This document shows positions 49,044 to 60,084 of a stretch of DNA of 64,000 bases, one piece after another. This DNA comes from Morchella semilibera (lineage: Eukaryota; Ascomycota; Pezizomycetes; Pezizales; Morchellaceae). Each line of letters opens with the position of its first letter. The stretch's first letter is position 1. Under the pieces are notes generated by a model, which saw only the letters and a program-made list of their open reading frames with translations, searched no databases and had not been told where the DNA came from. The position numbers were made by a program, and so were the translations under genes. Where the stretch lies: assembly GCA_009192285.1 (NCBI GenBank), contig WBVU01000003.1, positions 3,565,973 to 3,629,972 on the forward strand, read 5' to 3'.

Positions 49044-50741
49044 TTAGCTAGTGCTCTGACAACTGTTTATCTGAGAACTAGTTACCAGCGCATACTGATC
49101 ACGAAATTGATTCGCGAACCCATGAGGCCCCTCTAGGCCTAAATCATCATCACTCTCGTGAATATACAGTCTATTCGACATCCCGGGGTGTGAGAAGCTA
49201 GCATAGCAATTGGGATAATCTTTAATTGTCATGGGTTCGAAGTAGTCGTGGGTGATAGCGCTGTGAGTATTCGGGTGATGTTCGTGGCTAGCCAGACCAT
49301 ATTCTACCATTGGCTCCTCTACTCCATCAGGTGACGTTGCATTCTCATAACGAAAAACTGGAGTATGAGGAGTCTCTATCTCGCTATTCAGCGACTGCCC
49401 AAGTCCTGTGCGATTCCTCCCTGTCTGTGTGGACCATTTATTCCTCGCCGACTTACGCCGCCGCCTCCCAATAGTACCACTTCTCAGAAACATCTCATCT
49501 GCTGTTTTCTTCTTGCTACCTGGAGGGCTTTTTCTGTACCGGGTTGTCGATTTGACACCGCCTTTGATTGCTTCGTCCGATAGAACCCATATATAGCCTT
49601 TCCCTGGGTCATCGGGTGGGCGGTCCTGCTTTAGAAATGCCTATCTTGTTATTAGAAGATATTCCCATAGCCGAAGCGGGTTGGGAACACTCACCCCATT
49701 CATCGACAAGTTGTGTCGAATCGAATTCATCCATCCGCGGCCCTTAACTCTCTTGAATCGAGGAATCTTCTCCCTGAAGTAGTCGTATATATCTGCGAGT
49801 ACCATCTTCTTTTCAGGGGAGCTCATGAGGGCGCGGTGAATTAAAACAGCGTATGGTGCAGCTTTATCCATCTCCGGATCGGTGTCGCTGTAAATGGAAA
49901 CGATTGGGGGGGCGTCTGGTGCTTGCTCTCCAATATCCTGCAGTTCAGGTCCTGTACCTTTCTGCGCGTTTTGGTTGTCCTCCTGGAGGTTCCTGTTACC
50001 CACCATCTCCTCCAAGCCGAGGTCTTGCGGGTCTTCATCGATTTCTGTGTCCTGGGACATGAAATCATCGATACCCGCAGGTTGTTCAGTTATCATGTCC
50101 GGTGCGTATGCTTCCGTAGTACTTGAATCGAGATACTCCTCTTCCTCATTCTTAACGGGTGACTGATATGGCGTGGAAATGGGACTGTCAAAGGACATGG
50201 ACAGGAAGCTGGGAACGGAAGACGAAGATGTTAAGACAAAATTATTTGGAGGAAAATAAGTCTCTTTCGAAGGAGTATTTTGAATTCGGTGCGTACCACC
50301 TAAATCTGGTGGGAGATGGATATACCCTTCTTGATCTACATCAGCAGATTTTGAAGCGGTGGTGCTAGGCCCATACTCTGAAACAGGAGATATTGGGTGT
50401 GAAGATATTTTGTAGTCGCTGTATTGACTACATGAAGTTGATGAGGGAGAGGGTTGGAGGATTTGATTGATCTGGTATTGATATGGCATTCGCGGTTCTT
50501 GAAAGGCCTGTGCGGAGTTGGGTGTATATAGTTGCTCATGAAACACGCTATCATGATTTGTATTACTGACCATATGCGGACAGTATTGGGCTATTGATTC
50601 GGAAAGGGCTGAACGAAAACTGCAAATGGTGCAGGAATGGGCCTCTGAAATTTCTCCGAAATCCCAGTCCCTCAGGGTTGGTAGGGATTCCTCGGCGGGG
50701 TCCATTTCGTACTTGATCATTTGGCTGTAGGAGACGGTCAT
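49044..50741 (-). CDS. Forkhead (winged-helix) transcription factor
   Basis: Two exons: 50741-49695 and 49640-49044, giving 547 aa, with a 54-bp intron (GTGAGT..AGATAG) inside the DNA-binding domain. The forkhead domain runs from about residue 295 to 387: APYAVLIHRALMSSPEKKMV, then helix 3 GWMNSIRHNLSMNG, where the intron falls, and AFLKQDRPPDDPGKGYIWVL with wing 2 TTRYRKSPPGSKKK. Helix 3 normally reads WQNSIRHNLS; here Gln is replaced by Met (residue 338), while the base-contacting Asn, Arg, His and Asn are kept. The N-terminus is Ser/Pro/Gln-rich with an acidic centre. The C-terminus is basic (RRRRKSARNKW), then disordered. Fungal forkhead regulators control cell cycle, meiosis or development; which applies here cannot be told. 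No FHA domain is visible, which argues against an Fkh1/Fkh2 orthologue. Confidence 0.9.
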
Positions 50742-53700
50742 GTCTGTGATGAGTGGGATATGTGATGTGGATATCGACCCTGATATTGAGTTTCTTTCTT
50801 CAATAGAGCGTCAAGCTCTTACCCCTAGCAGCTATTTAGAGGGGGGAATCAAAGGTTCTTATTAAGAGTCAGCTGCTCTATTCTTGCCAACTCAGAACAA
50901 TTTGCTTTGCCAGCTCTCTAACGGAAACGAACATCACTGCAGAGTCAATGAAGATGGAGTGTCTAGATGGCAGACTGACCTGTACAATATTGAATGGTAT
51001 AGATACTGAAATTATGTAGGGAGCTATGTGCTACAATGGCTAGGTTCCCCAGAAGGAACTATCGACAAAGGTCTCTAGAGGACTTAAGTAAAAATAAGGA
51101 GTGACTGGCATAAATTTTTTTTTTCAACTTGGGTGGAGGAGAGAAAAAGGTCTTGTGGTTTATGGGCGCACGTACATGTACAATAGGGTAGGATGAAATG
51201 ATACTACAAGCTTGCATACTAGGGGGAAAGATTAGGGTGCAAGCAGATGGACTTTCGGGCAGTTGCAGCACACCTAAAGGAAAAACAATATCAATTATTG
51301 GGAGATGGTCGATTTAGAGATGTCTTAGATATATCTAGTAAGTACATTTGTAGGCATGTTTGAAGTCACAGATCAATAAATGTACACATCGACCCAATGG
51401 TGCCGGAAGCGTGGGTATCGATCGTGGATCTCTAACACCACACAAACCTACCAGAGATAACTCAATAACGTCATGCAGTATAGATCGATCTCTTTTTAAT
51501 AACAAGTTATCAATATCACAAATATCAGTTGATCTATAATGATATATACACGTACTACTATATGTATTGAACGCCTGTTACCAATATTCTCATTAAGGTG
51601 AAAGAACCACATATACATATTATAGTGGTGTGGGAGAAGATAATCTTTACTTGGTACTGATTATGCGTATGCAGGCACTCACCTACTTGGACTACATGTA
51701 ATTAGAGTACCGCCACGTTATCAGGCACCCTTTGGGCGGCGGCACTGGATAACACACTATGTTCCCCTAAGGATATACGTACTTTCTACACATAGAGGCC
51801 CCTTCCGTAGATCCATTGGGTGGAAATAAAGTGGGAATGCACGTGCTGCATGTTGGTATGTACTTTCCTGGAGAACAAAGAACCCCCTCTCAGCCAACGG
51901 GAGTTTGCAGTGTAGCTCAGCCTCCCTCATCCCTATTCGTCACATTTGTTATTACATACTCGTGGGATTAGAACCGTGCAAACGGACATAGCTATCCAGC
52001 CGTTCAATTTTTTGACATACGGGCATACGGGAAGGTAGGTGTTCGGCCAACTTACATATGATCCCCCCCCCCCCCTCACTAGCTCAACAATATCCTCGGC
52101 TTTCTTCTTCTACATAAATGTAGTTATGTTAAGCCTGCAATGACCAGTTCCGCAGCGGCAGCGGTATCTCCAGCCCGTGGGCACGGGAGATGTCAACAGT
52201 GGCGGAAGGTGGGAAACAATTGCGACAGTCCGTGCGTTAGTTAGGGAATGCTGCAACATTAATGGGCGCCCCCTCCTTACATACATGTACATGTAGCTAA
52301 ATAATGTGATTGGTTACATCTACATATACATTCTATCACAATCGCTTCTAAGTTAGTATGCATTTTCCAAAATAACTGACTTTAGGTATATTGATATCAT
52401 CAGTACAGGTTCAGAGCTCTAGATGTTTCTTAAACATTTGACGAACTACATGTATTTGTTACCAGAAGAACCCTTCATGATATCACTATGAACAGTGAAG
52501 AGATTCTTACTACATGTATGTACCTACATTGTAGTGTTAAATACAACATTTGAATCAGATTTGTTTCATATCGCTCTCAATTTGGATACGCAGTCCTTCG
52601 TTCATAATTACTATCACATTTCCTCAACGAACCCGATGGTATGCCCACTCAAATTATTATTACTATTTTTTTTTTTTTTTTTTGCAATTGAACCTTGAAG
52701 GTCAACCTTCAGAGTCGTTTAAACTCGCCTTCTTGACACATATTGGGGCCAAGAATTCGTTAAGTATTCATATATATGTAAGTAGGTGAGAAGGTAAATA
52801 CGTATACCGATTAAGCACATAATCTAGAGTTTGGACTGCAAAATCTAACGATGTATACAAACTTGTGAAGTTTCTGATCTCAGGAACCTTACGGCACATA
52901 TTCAGCAGGTTTCAGCTTTTGCTTTTAGTTTGTGACCCATGTAATTTTCTTATAAGTGATAGAAACGATGGCCAAACACGGCTTTATGAATATGGCTAAA
53001 AAGCCAGCTAGGGTGGTGACACAAGCACACTAGCCCTTTCAGCTGGTCAAGTTGGTGGGACGCCACAATTAATCTGACTGAGCAATAATTTAGGTCATGT
53101 CTGTCACGTCACGCCCGGTCTGTTGTATGCGCATTCGTTCAACGTCGAACATATGAAATTTTTTCTGGAACCTGTAAAATACGCTTGCCGATTCACGCGC
53201 CGCGTCGGAGCTTTCCCCGTAAATTGTCCCCATGTTGCGCTGCGCAAAAATAATTATTACTACGAAAAAAGGATTTCTAATAAATCTGTCTTCTAATCTC
53301 CCGATCAAGGTATTCCAAGTTTGTGGCCCCATCAATGCTAAATGCCAGATTAGCGTCTATCAAAAAATATCGACAATATATATATATATATATAAATCAT
53401 ACGCTTCTATGTTTTTATTAAAGACTGAATAGGCGCTCTTTTCCCCGTCCTTTCTCGTGCCAGTATTCGCATAGCACATCCATAAAATCCCTGGTTGCCG
53501 TCCATTTAGTAGTCGTTCGACTTTCAACGCATCAAGACACCTCAAGCCTACTAACCCTGAGCTGTAGATGCTAAATATAATTAAGAGTTAGACGAACCTA
53601 TGCAGAACACAAACTGCCCGTACCCGAAGAGCACAGCGACAGCTTGAAGAAACAGATACAGATGGAACTGCCGAGATTCACGCAGAGAAGTTACTGCCCG

Positions 53701-55191
53701 TTGGAAAAGATGCGCTGGTGATCGATCTTCTAGCTCTTTTCTGTAGCCAGGAAGATCAAGATCTGCCTTCTTGATGTCGTACGGTTTCTTCACCCGTTTT
53801 GGTTTATTCTTGTGCATCGCGCGTATGTTAGGAGACTTAGGTGGTGGTGGTGGCAGTGGTGGTGGTGGAGTGAGGTCAAAACAAGCATATGTCAGAGCGT
53901 TGTGGTGCTGACTAACCCATGTGTGCACCTATCATAATTTATCACTCGGGCCACATACATTGCCGTTGGCCGTGTGTAAGACATATGCTCAGATATGCAC
54001 ACACCTGCCAAACAATTGAGATGAGAGCTGTTCAAACTAGGGATTCGGCCAGACCCAGGCTAGCCCCATTGACTAAGACCACGGCTTCTAGCACATCTGG
54101 GAACTCTGCCCTTTCTTTTTTTTTTCTCCTTCCTACATGTCTTAGCCCATGGTTGAACGCATGAATATGCCCACTTTTTTTTCTTTTCTTTTTTTCCCAG
54201 AATTCTAAATACCCATATCATCCCATCAGGCCCAGATTAGCTCTTCTCCATTTTCATCCTTCCTCATGCTAGTGATAACCAACAGCACGCAGAAGCGTTC
54301 ATCCGAAAGCTAACTAGTACATGAACCAGTAAATACTCTTCATCAACCTTCACCACCACCCCGCACCTTTCTTCTCCTCGGCAGATCTAGACTAATTGAT
54401 GGTAGATAGAAGGTAGATAGATAAAAAAAAAATAGGCAAAAAGGTTTCCTGCATGACCTTCCCCATCTTCGTTCATCCGCATGGACTATGGCCAACCAGC
54501 AAGGAGGTTCGAATTCTTCGGTGATCATATAGAGCTCATTCATGCGGTATTTTCTGCGCCGGCCACCACTATTGGATCTCAGGATCAAATTATGGGTATA
54601 GTATGGTCAGTCAGACAGTCAGCAGTAGCAGTGTCCGTACATCCATCCATGGAAGAGTTTCCTCCCGTCTGGGACCGGAGACAGCGCAATAAATACAATT
54701 CCTAGCCAATCAACGGAAAGCGACATTTATTGCGTGCGTTCGTCGAATACAATTCTGCCAGCAAATCGGCTTGCAACCTGTGGTTTCCCTCACGTGTACG
54801 ATTCTATGGAGATGGATCGAGATACATAGAATGCAAGCTACCTAACGGCTGTAAACGTATTCTCTCCAATGCTGCTACCTTTCTCCCTTACTCTGCCCTG
54901 TCTTGCCTTGCACATCACACCAGGCGCACACACATCAACAATTCCCTCAAAAGTACTGTACCTGCCGAACAAGCCTGCCCAAAATCTCTATTCCACTCTC
55001 TACATCCTGACTGAAACTACTGCAGGTTATTAGTGTTCTATCAAGAAGAAGAATAAGCAGAAGATTCTTGGAAGGCCTTTTCCTCTGCACCCCTCTCCCT
55101 CTACGTTCCAGCTAGGATTTCACTTTCTGCAACTACCCATATTCACAACCCTCACAAATAAGCACAGGTGCGGGCGCAGCAAAGAGAGAAA
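50742..55191. other. Gene-poor region of about 4.4 kb
   Basis: The left part is the promoter of the forkhead gene. TACATGTA copies lie at 51173, 51693, 52282, 52288, 52447 and 52511. A C-run is at 52063-52074, a T-run at 52667-52683 and an AT run at 53376-53394. Between 53090 and 53900 the minus strand has three neighbouring protein-like fragments in different frames, possibly a decayed gene. No intact gene is supported. Confidence 0.45.
53090..53820 (-). pseudogene. Possible decayed gene, minus strand
   Basis: Three consecutive minus-strand frames look more protein-like than their surroundings. One begins MHKNKPKRVKKPYDIKKADL (from about 53817) and includes YRKELEDRSPAHLFQRAVTS. One contains VERLLNGRQPGILWMCYANT (53360-53545). 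One contains YRFQKKFHMFDVERMRIQQ (53090-53335). They lie in different frames, and I could not find convincing introns that join them. I recognise no family. This may be a relic, a gene with missed introns, or chance. Confidence 0.25.
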
Positions 55192-56064
55192 ATGTGTCAA
55201 TACGATGTTTCTCACCACATCTCGCCCTGCGACACCTTCATATATTATCTCACCCATCTTTGTCGCCGTGCCAAAGGGCCAGGGCATCGATGTATGGTAG
55301 TTAATCTGAGACAAAAACACGTTAGACAAGCCAGCCCCTGTGGGCACCCGTCCGTCTGTGATTGGTGCAGGTACATGTCTTTCGGAGACGGGGGAGAGCT
55401 CTGGAACGAAGCGAAATCTACACCATATGGTTATGGCGCCGAAGCAGCAGCAGTGTTCCCGCTGATCATCGATCCGGCAACACTGCCCATACCCATACCC
55501 ATCATACCCGCTCAGCTTGTACAGGCGGGACCCGAAGTGGGAGCGGGACCCGTGGAATACGATGGAACCACTTACTACGTTTCAACAGAGGAGTTTCAGA
55601 GACGTATATTGCCTGAGATCCTGGAGCGTAGACGGAGAAAGACCGCTAAAAGGCGTCTGGGGATGTGTGAGGTTCCAAGCCGTACCTATAATATTGGAGA
55701 GTCAATGATCACCGGCACTAGCTCTTCTACCTCTCCTCAGCCACTTGAAGTAACAGCGCCGCTGGGCTTAGGAACAATGCACTGCTTCAACCCGGAAGCA
55801 AAAGAGTACCAGCCCACGCAACGTGCGCTTGAAGAGAGGGGACTCCTCTCGTTCCATGATCTACCATACTCACAATGGAAGTTCTATGAAGGACTTCCCC
55901 AACAAGGCAATCCGACAATGATTGTGAACTTTGGACCTATGCCGGATATGACTGGTGGCACTAGTATGCCTTATTATGCACAAGATTTATGCAGCTACAA
56001 CTATATTCAACCACAGTGGTTGGGCGGCTGGGGGTACCTTGGGCATGAACCTGTCTACCAGTGA
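55192..56064 (+). CDS. Unrecognised 290-aa protein with N-terminal Cys/His cluster
   Basis: The open frame can be extended five prime to a GTG, but the first ATG is at 55192, so I start there; it reads MCQYDVSHHISPCDTFIYYL. The first 60 residues contain Cys at 2, 13, 24, 34, 50, 56 and 59, with His8, His9, His32 and His52. That is a possible zinc-binding module ending CGHPSVCDWC. The middle is Pro/Ala/Gly-rich (ATLPIPIPIIPAQLVQAGPE), then a helical, basic segment EILERRRRKTAKRRLG that may bind nucleic acid or act as a nuclear signal. The C-terminus is rich in Tyr, Trp, Gln and Gly (SYNYIQPQWLGGWGYLGHEP). I do not recognise the family. No signal peptide or membrane segment is visible. The composition is protein-like throughout, and the frame ends at TGA 56062-56064. 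Confidence 0.65.
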   Translation: MCQYDVSHHISPCDTFIYYLTHLCRRAKGPGHRCMVVNLRQKHVRQASPCGHPSVCDWCRYMSFGDGGELWNEAKSTPYGYGAEAAAVFPLIIDPATLPIPIPIIPAQLVQAGPEVGAGPVEYDGTTYYVSTEEFQRRILPEILERRRRKTAKRRLGMCEVPSRTYNIGESMITGTSSSTSPQPLEVTAPLGLGTMHCFNPEAKEYQPTQRALEERGLLSFHDLPYSQWKFYEGLPQQGNPTMIVNFGPMPDMTGGTSMPYYAQDLCSYNYIQPQWLGGWGYLGHEPVYQ

Positions 56065-56789
56065 TTGGATTGGTCAGGCATATTGATTGCGATGAACCCC
56101 TGAATATCTGGCACCATCTATTATCGTTACTCTTGTTATGGACGCTTTTGTTTGTAACCTGCTTGGTGGTAGCTTTTTTTTTTTTTCTTTTTTTTTCTAA
56201 TTATTTATTGCGGGATGGCATGCATATGGAAGGGGGGGGGGGTGGTATTTCTATAATATGAAGGAGGCTGAATAATGTGTAACTGACTAACTAATACAGT
56301 AGTATTTGTACCCGATTCTTTCTTTTTTTTTTTTTTTTCTTTTCCCGTCTGTCGGCCGTTGATTATTAATTCGGTCCCCCTTTGTGTAAACCCCACAAGG
56401 AGCCGGTGACTGCACTGTATGTAACAATCTTGAGACACCGTTGCCAAGAAAAAAAAAACCTATTATTATTATTATTACCTTGATGCACAATATTGCTTTT
56501 GTTGAATACTGGCCCGGCTTCAACTGGGAGGGGAAAAAATGGTATATAGACCTTGTTGGTACTCTCATGGAAGAAGTCAAACTTTAGGCCCCACTCTGCG
56601 CACGCCAGCCAGCCAAAGAAAGGTTAGTACAGCTCCCATATTTCATTCAATCACAGTTTCTCACTCGGTAATATTATCACCATCTATGATTCGATTAATA
56701 AACAATGCTCGCCCCCCCCCCTCCTCACACCCATGCCCCACACCACACTCCCAAGAACTAAAAAAAAACTATTTACATAAAAAGAAAAT
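56065..56789. other. Convergent 3' intergenic region
   Basis: This stretch holds homopolymer-rich DNA: T runs at about 56175-56196 and 56324-56340, a G-run at 56232-56241, ATT repeats at about 56461-56476 and a C-run at 56713-56721. There is no gene. Confidence 0.5.
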
Positions 56790-57783
56790 CTACAACCCAT
56801 TAAACCCAACAACCACCGCGCCGAGCACCGCCACAAGACCCCACACAGCGCCGCCGGTCCCCACGGCGAGCACGGCCGCCGCGCCTTCCTGGGTGCTATT
56901 TCCCGACGCACTGCCGGAGTCGGATGAAGAGGAGGAGCTGCTGCTTCCAGAGTTCTGCGGGAGGAAGGCGTACTCGCTCGTGTCGATGCCCGGGCAGAAC
57001 TGCGTGACATTGACAATGTCGGTCTGGTCGATGAGCTCGGGGAACGTGGGCGCAGCGATGTCGAGCAGAAACGCGTACTGCTGCGTGTAGCAGGTGCTGT
57101 TGCAGAAAGCTTGGCCTTCGGGGGAACTGGGGGAGGTGGTGTTGTCGACGCCGGACCCTGAAATGTAGTAGTCATCATCGGGGAGGATTAGGCAGTAATC
57201 CCCTGATGGACTGTTTATGGTTGTTAGTTTTTTCTCTCCTTCTTTTTTTCATTTTTCTTCTGTCTTTTTATATATGCGGGGAGGGGGACTTACAGGTCCG
57301 TCATGCATGGCATGTAGTAGAGGTACTCAGTCAAGTGCCTACTCTCGTTGAGGAACATGGCCATGTAGTACCTCCCCTCTCAGAGCCATCCCAGCTACCC
57401 TGCTCAGCGTCCTCGGAAGTGATATCGAGAGCGGGCGCGGCGGCGGCCTTATCATCGGACGTGCACGCGGAGCGAAGGTTGTCGCGGTATGACTGGAGGC
57501 CGGCGATACAGGTATCGGTGCATAGACTAGATAGGAGGGACTGGTTGATCTCGGTCTGGTTATACGAAGCACCGCCGAGAGAGATGCCTTGAAACTTGAG
57601 CAGCCAATCGTCGCAAGGGATTTCACGCGCGTAGGCAGCGGAGCAGGCGCTGCTGACAGGCGCTGAGGGGAGGAGAGGCGCGGACCAGTATGTGTCGCTT
57701 TCGGTCTCGATGGTGGTGTTGAGGGTTATTGTGGCATAGGCGAGTGCGGGGAGGGCGAGGAGGGTGGCCTGTGAGAGATGCAT
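56790..57783 (-). CDS. Secreted cysteine-rich protein with GPI-anchor signal; apparent one-base frameshift
   Basis: The protein starts MHLSQATLLALPALAYA, a typical signal peptide with likely cleavage after residue 17. Exon 1 (57783-57294) then has paired cysteines: SSACSAAYAREIPCDDWLLK and SLCTDTCIAGLQSYRDNLRS. At about 57376-57380 the frame is lost. The next frame carries YYMAMFLNESRHLTEYLYYM, which joins through an 83-bp intron (57211-57293, GTAAGT, CTAACAACC, AACAG) to exon 2 (57210-56790). Exon 2 contains SGDYCLILPDDDYYISGSG, FCNSTCYTQQYAFLLDIAAP and PELIDQTDIVNVTQFCPG. It then has a Ser-rich linker and a hydrophobic tail GAVWGLVAVLGAVVVGFNGL, the usual GPI-attachment signal. The Cys spacing recalls the Cys-rich segments of some fungal LysM-type surface proteins, but no LysM is evident. 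One extra base in the G4 run would restore an intact protein of about 303 aa, so this is an assembly error or a recent lesion. Confidence 0.7.
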
Positions 57784-58699
57784 GGTGATAGTGATCCTGG
57801 AAGGGCGAAGGAGTGACTACTATTAGAAGTATTAATAGTTGATATTGAAAAGAAAAGAAGAAAAGCTTATTGGCACCACTGACATTGACACTGATGAATG
57901 GCCGAAGCTCCCTCTTCTTATATACCCTTTCCCTCCCTCTCTCTCTCCATCTCCCCTATCTCATACTCGATCCATCCCACCCCTTACTACAACTATAATA
58001 ATCTGCTGGGTTACTAGTAGTTGTACCACCTCCTGTCTGTGCCGTATTGATAAATAAGCTTGACTTGATCCGCAGCGGTCCTGGGCAGGAATGATGACAA
58101 TAGCCACCATAGCCCCTCGCCCCCCAAACGCGCTCTGGTTGAACGAACAGGCTGGGGTAAACTGGGTAGGCTTTTTTTTTTTGGGGGGGGGGGGTTTGCT
58201 AGGCGCCTGGGGCGAGCATGAGGTGGGTGATGTGAGTCAATTGCAAACCCCCCATCCATGCCAAACGCTATTCTAGCCACAACGGAATGCTTGATATATA
58301 CTATGGCTGGAGATGCTTGCTTTCCCCCGAAATTTTGTGGGGGCATAATCGGTTGATGGTGAAGGGTTCGGGCACTAGTGATGTTCTGCTAACCCAGAGC
58401 TAAGATATTAGCGAACGAGCGATTATCTCAAACTGGTTTGTTTGGTTTTAGTTTGAGTTAACATTGCATGATTGGCCTCGTTTAAGGGGCGGCGGTAATT
58501 ATGGATAAAGACTGTACATATGTACCTGCATAGAGTACATGCATGGGTTGGGTACTCGGGGGCTCGGAATCTGAGATTAGACTATCATGTTAGCTACTAG
58601 CAGTTTAACGCTTCTATGGAGAGGCCTCACGAATATTGGAGCTTCAATTAATTGCTGCTAGCTGTCGATGCCTGCCTGCCTGCCTGCTGGAAACTAACC

Positions 58700-58732
<33 letters not shown>

Positions 58733-60084
58733 CACGGTCGTATCAAAGGGGCCGGCGATGTGCTCTCGTGTCTTCCCCCACACTGCACTCATTAAGCTTT
58801 GGAAGTACGGGAGCTTCGGGCTCCGGTGACAGGAGAAGGGACGAAAGCTTAAGGGGTTAAGAGGTGTGGTTGGGGATTACTGACAACAAGCCCTCACCTC
58901 ACCTACATGGTGGGGTGTTCGCCTGCATTATACACCACCAGTGGCATGCATAAGTACATGTACTAAATGTCAGTCCTCGTGCCAACCAAACGCCCAATCA
59001 CTGGTGGATAGTGTTCATATATACATATATATATACATGTATATACACTGGCATTATATAGCCCATTAGCAGTATTTTTGAAAGTTTGTAGGCGTTGTAG
59101 ATCCCCCTAGAGCTTAATTCAGTGAGCCCTGTAGTTTATCCCCAGGGCTTCACCACGGGAAGGCTTCCATTGTAAGGTATAAATGCTGGTAGAGAGTTAC
59201 TTCTGACACATTTACCACTCTACACGCATGGGCTGGGACGAGATGTAGGTTACATGTATCTCGGTCCCGGCATGGGGAGGGTATTTCTTCTAGTACTCGG
59301 CGGTGCGGAACATCGAGATACTCAAACCCCGCTCTCGATATCTAGATCTTACTCACTCCCTCTCTCTCTCTACTCTCCACCCCGTTCACACTGCCCCCAA
59401 ACTACGCCCTCTCACCCTCCCCTCCCCTCCCCCTTATCGCAGACCCAACCCTACCCCTCACAATCACCGTTTCAAACAACAAGCCTCCCAACCCCCTGCC
59501 CCTCCGCGGCCCAAAACCAAGCCTCACGAAACATCACTCGCACACAGATCAGCCAATGGGGGCCAAGTTAACAAGCATATAGATATTTGCCAACCAACTA
59601 CCGCACAGCCAGCAATTCAATAAACAACATGACATAAGCGTCAGTCAGTGCCAATTCCTTTCCATCCATCCATCCTTCCCTTCTTCCTTCCTTACTCCTT
59701 CTCCCATTCTTCTTCTACCGTAAAATAAGAAGAAAGAAGAAAAAGCAGCGGCCGACGAATAACTAAGTACAAAACAGCCGTCAAACCCCCCTCAACACAC
59801 ATAGGTATACACGCGCGCGCACACACAAAAAAACAAAAACAAAAAACTAAAGATTACAGCCTGGGGGTAAGTATGAATGGGGGTGGAGAGGAGAAAAAGA
59901 CCAATTATATCTAGTCCTTTGTTCCCCCCCTCCCCCGCCGCCGCTTCCCCCAGAGGAAGCACGTAACGGGCAATAAAAAATAGAAAAATGGACAATAGAA
60001 AAAAATAAAAGCGCAAAATAAGAAACACAACTATAAAAACAGACACGCCCTAACAATCCACAATCGCCTCTACAAGCAAGCCGT
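57784..60084. other. Intergenic region between two cell-wall protein genes
   Basis: The left part is the promoter of the Cys-rich GPI gene, with a pyrimidine-rich stretch (57908-57990). A T10/G11 homopolymer junction is at 58172-58193 and an AC/AG microsatellite at 58699-58732. TACATGTA copies lie at 58955, 59034 and 59251. The C-rich segment 59380-59530 opens overlapping frames of Pro/Ser composition that are not genes. The last 300 bp are the 3' region of the GH16 gene. Confidence 0.5.
58699..58732. repeat. AC/AG compound microsatellite
   Basis: A run of CA dinucleotides is directly followed by about ten GA dinucleotides. Confidence 0.9.

Noticed and set aside
56684-57178. Long minus-strand Pro/Ser/Arg-rich frame over the GPI gene
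   Set aside because: It is the shifted frame of exon 2. The true frame carries the Cys residues and the GPI tail.
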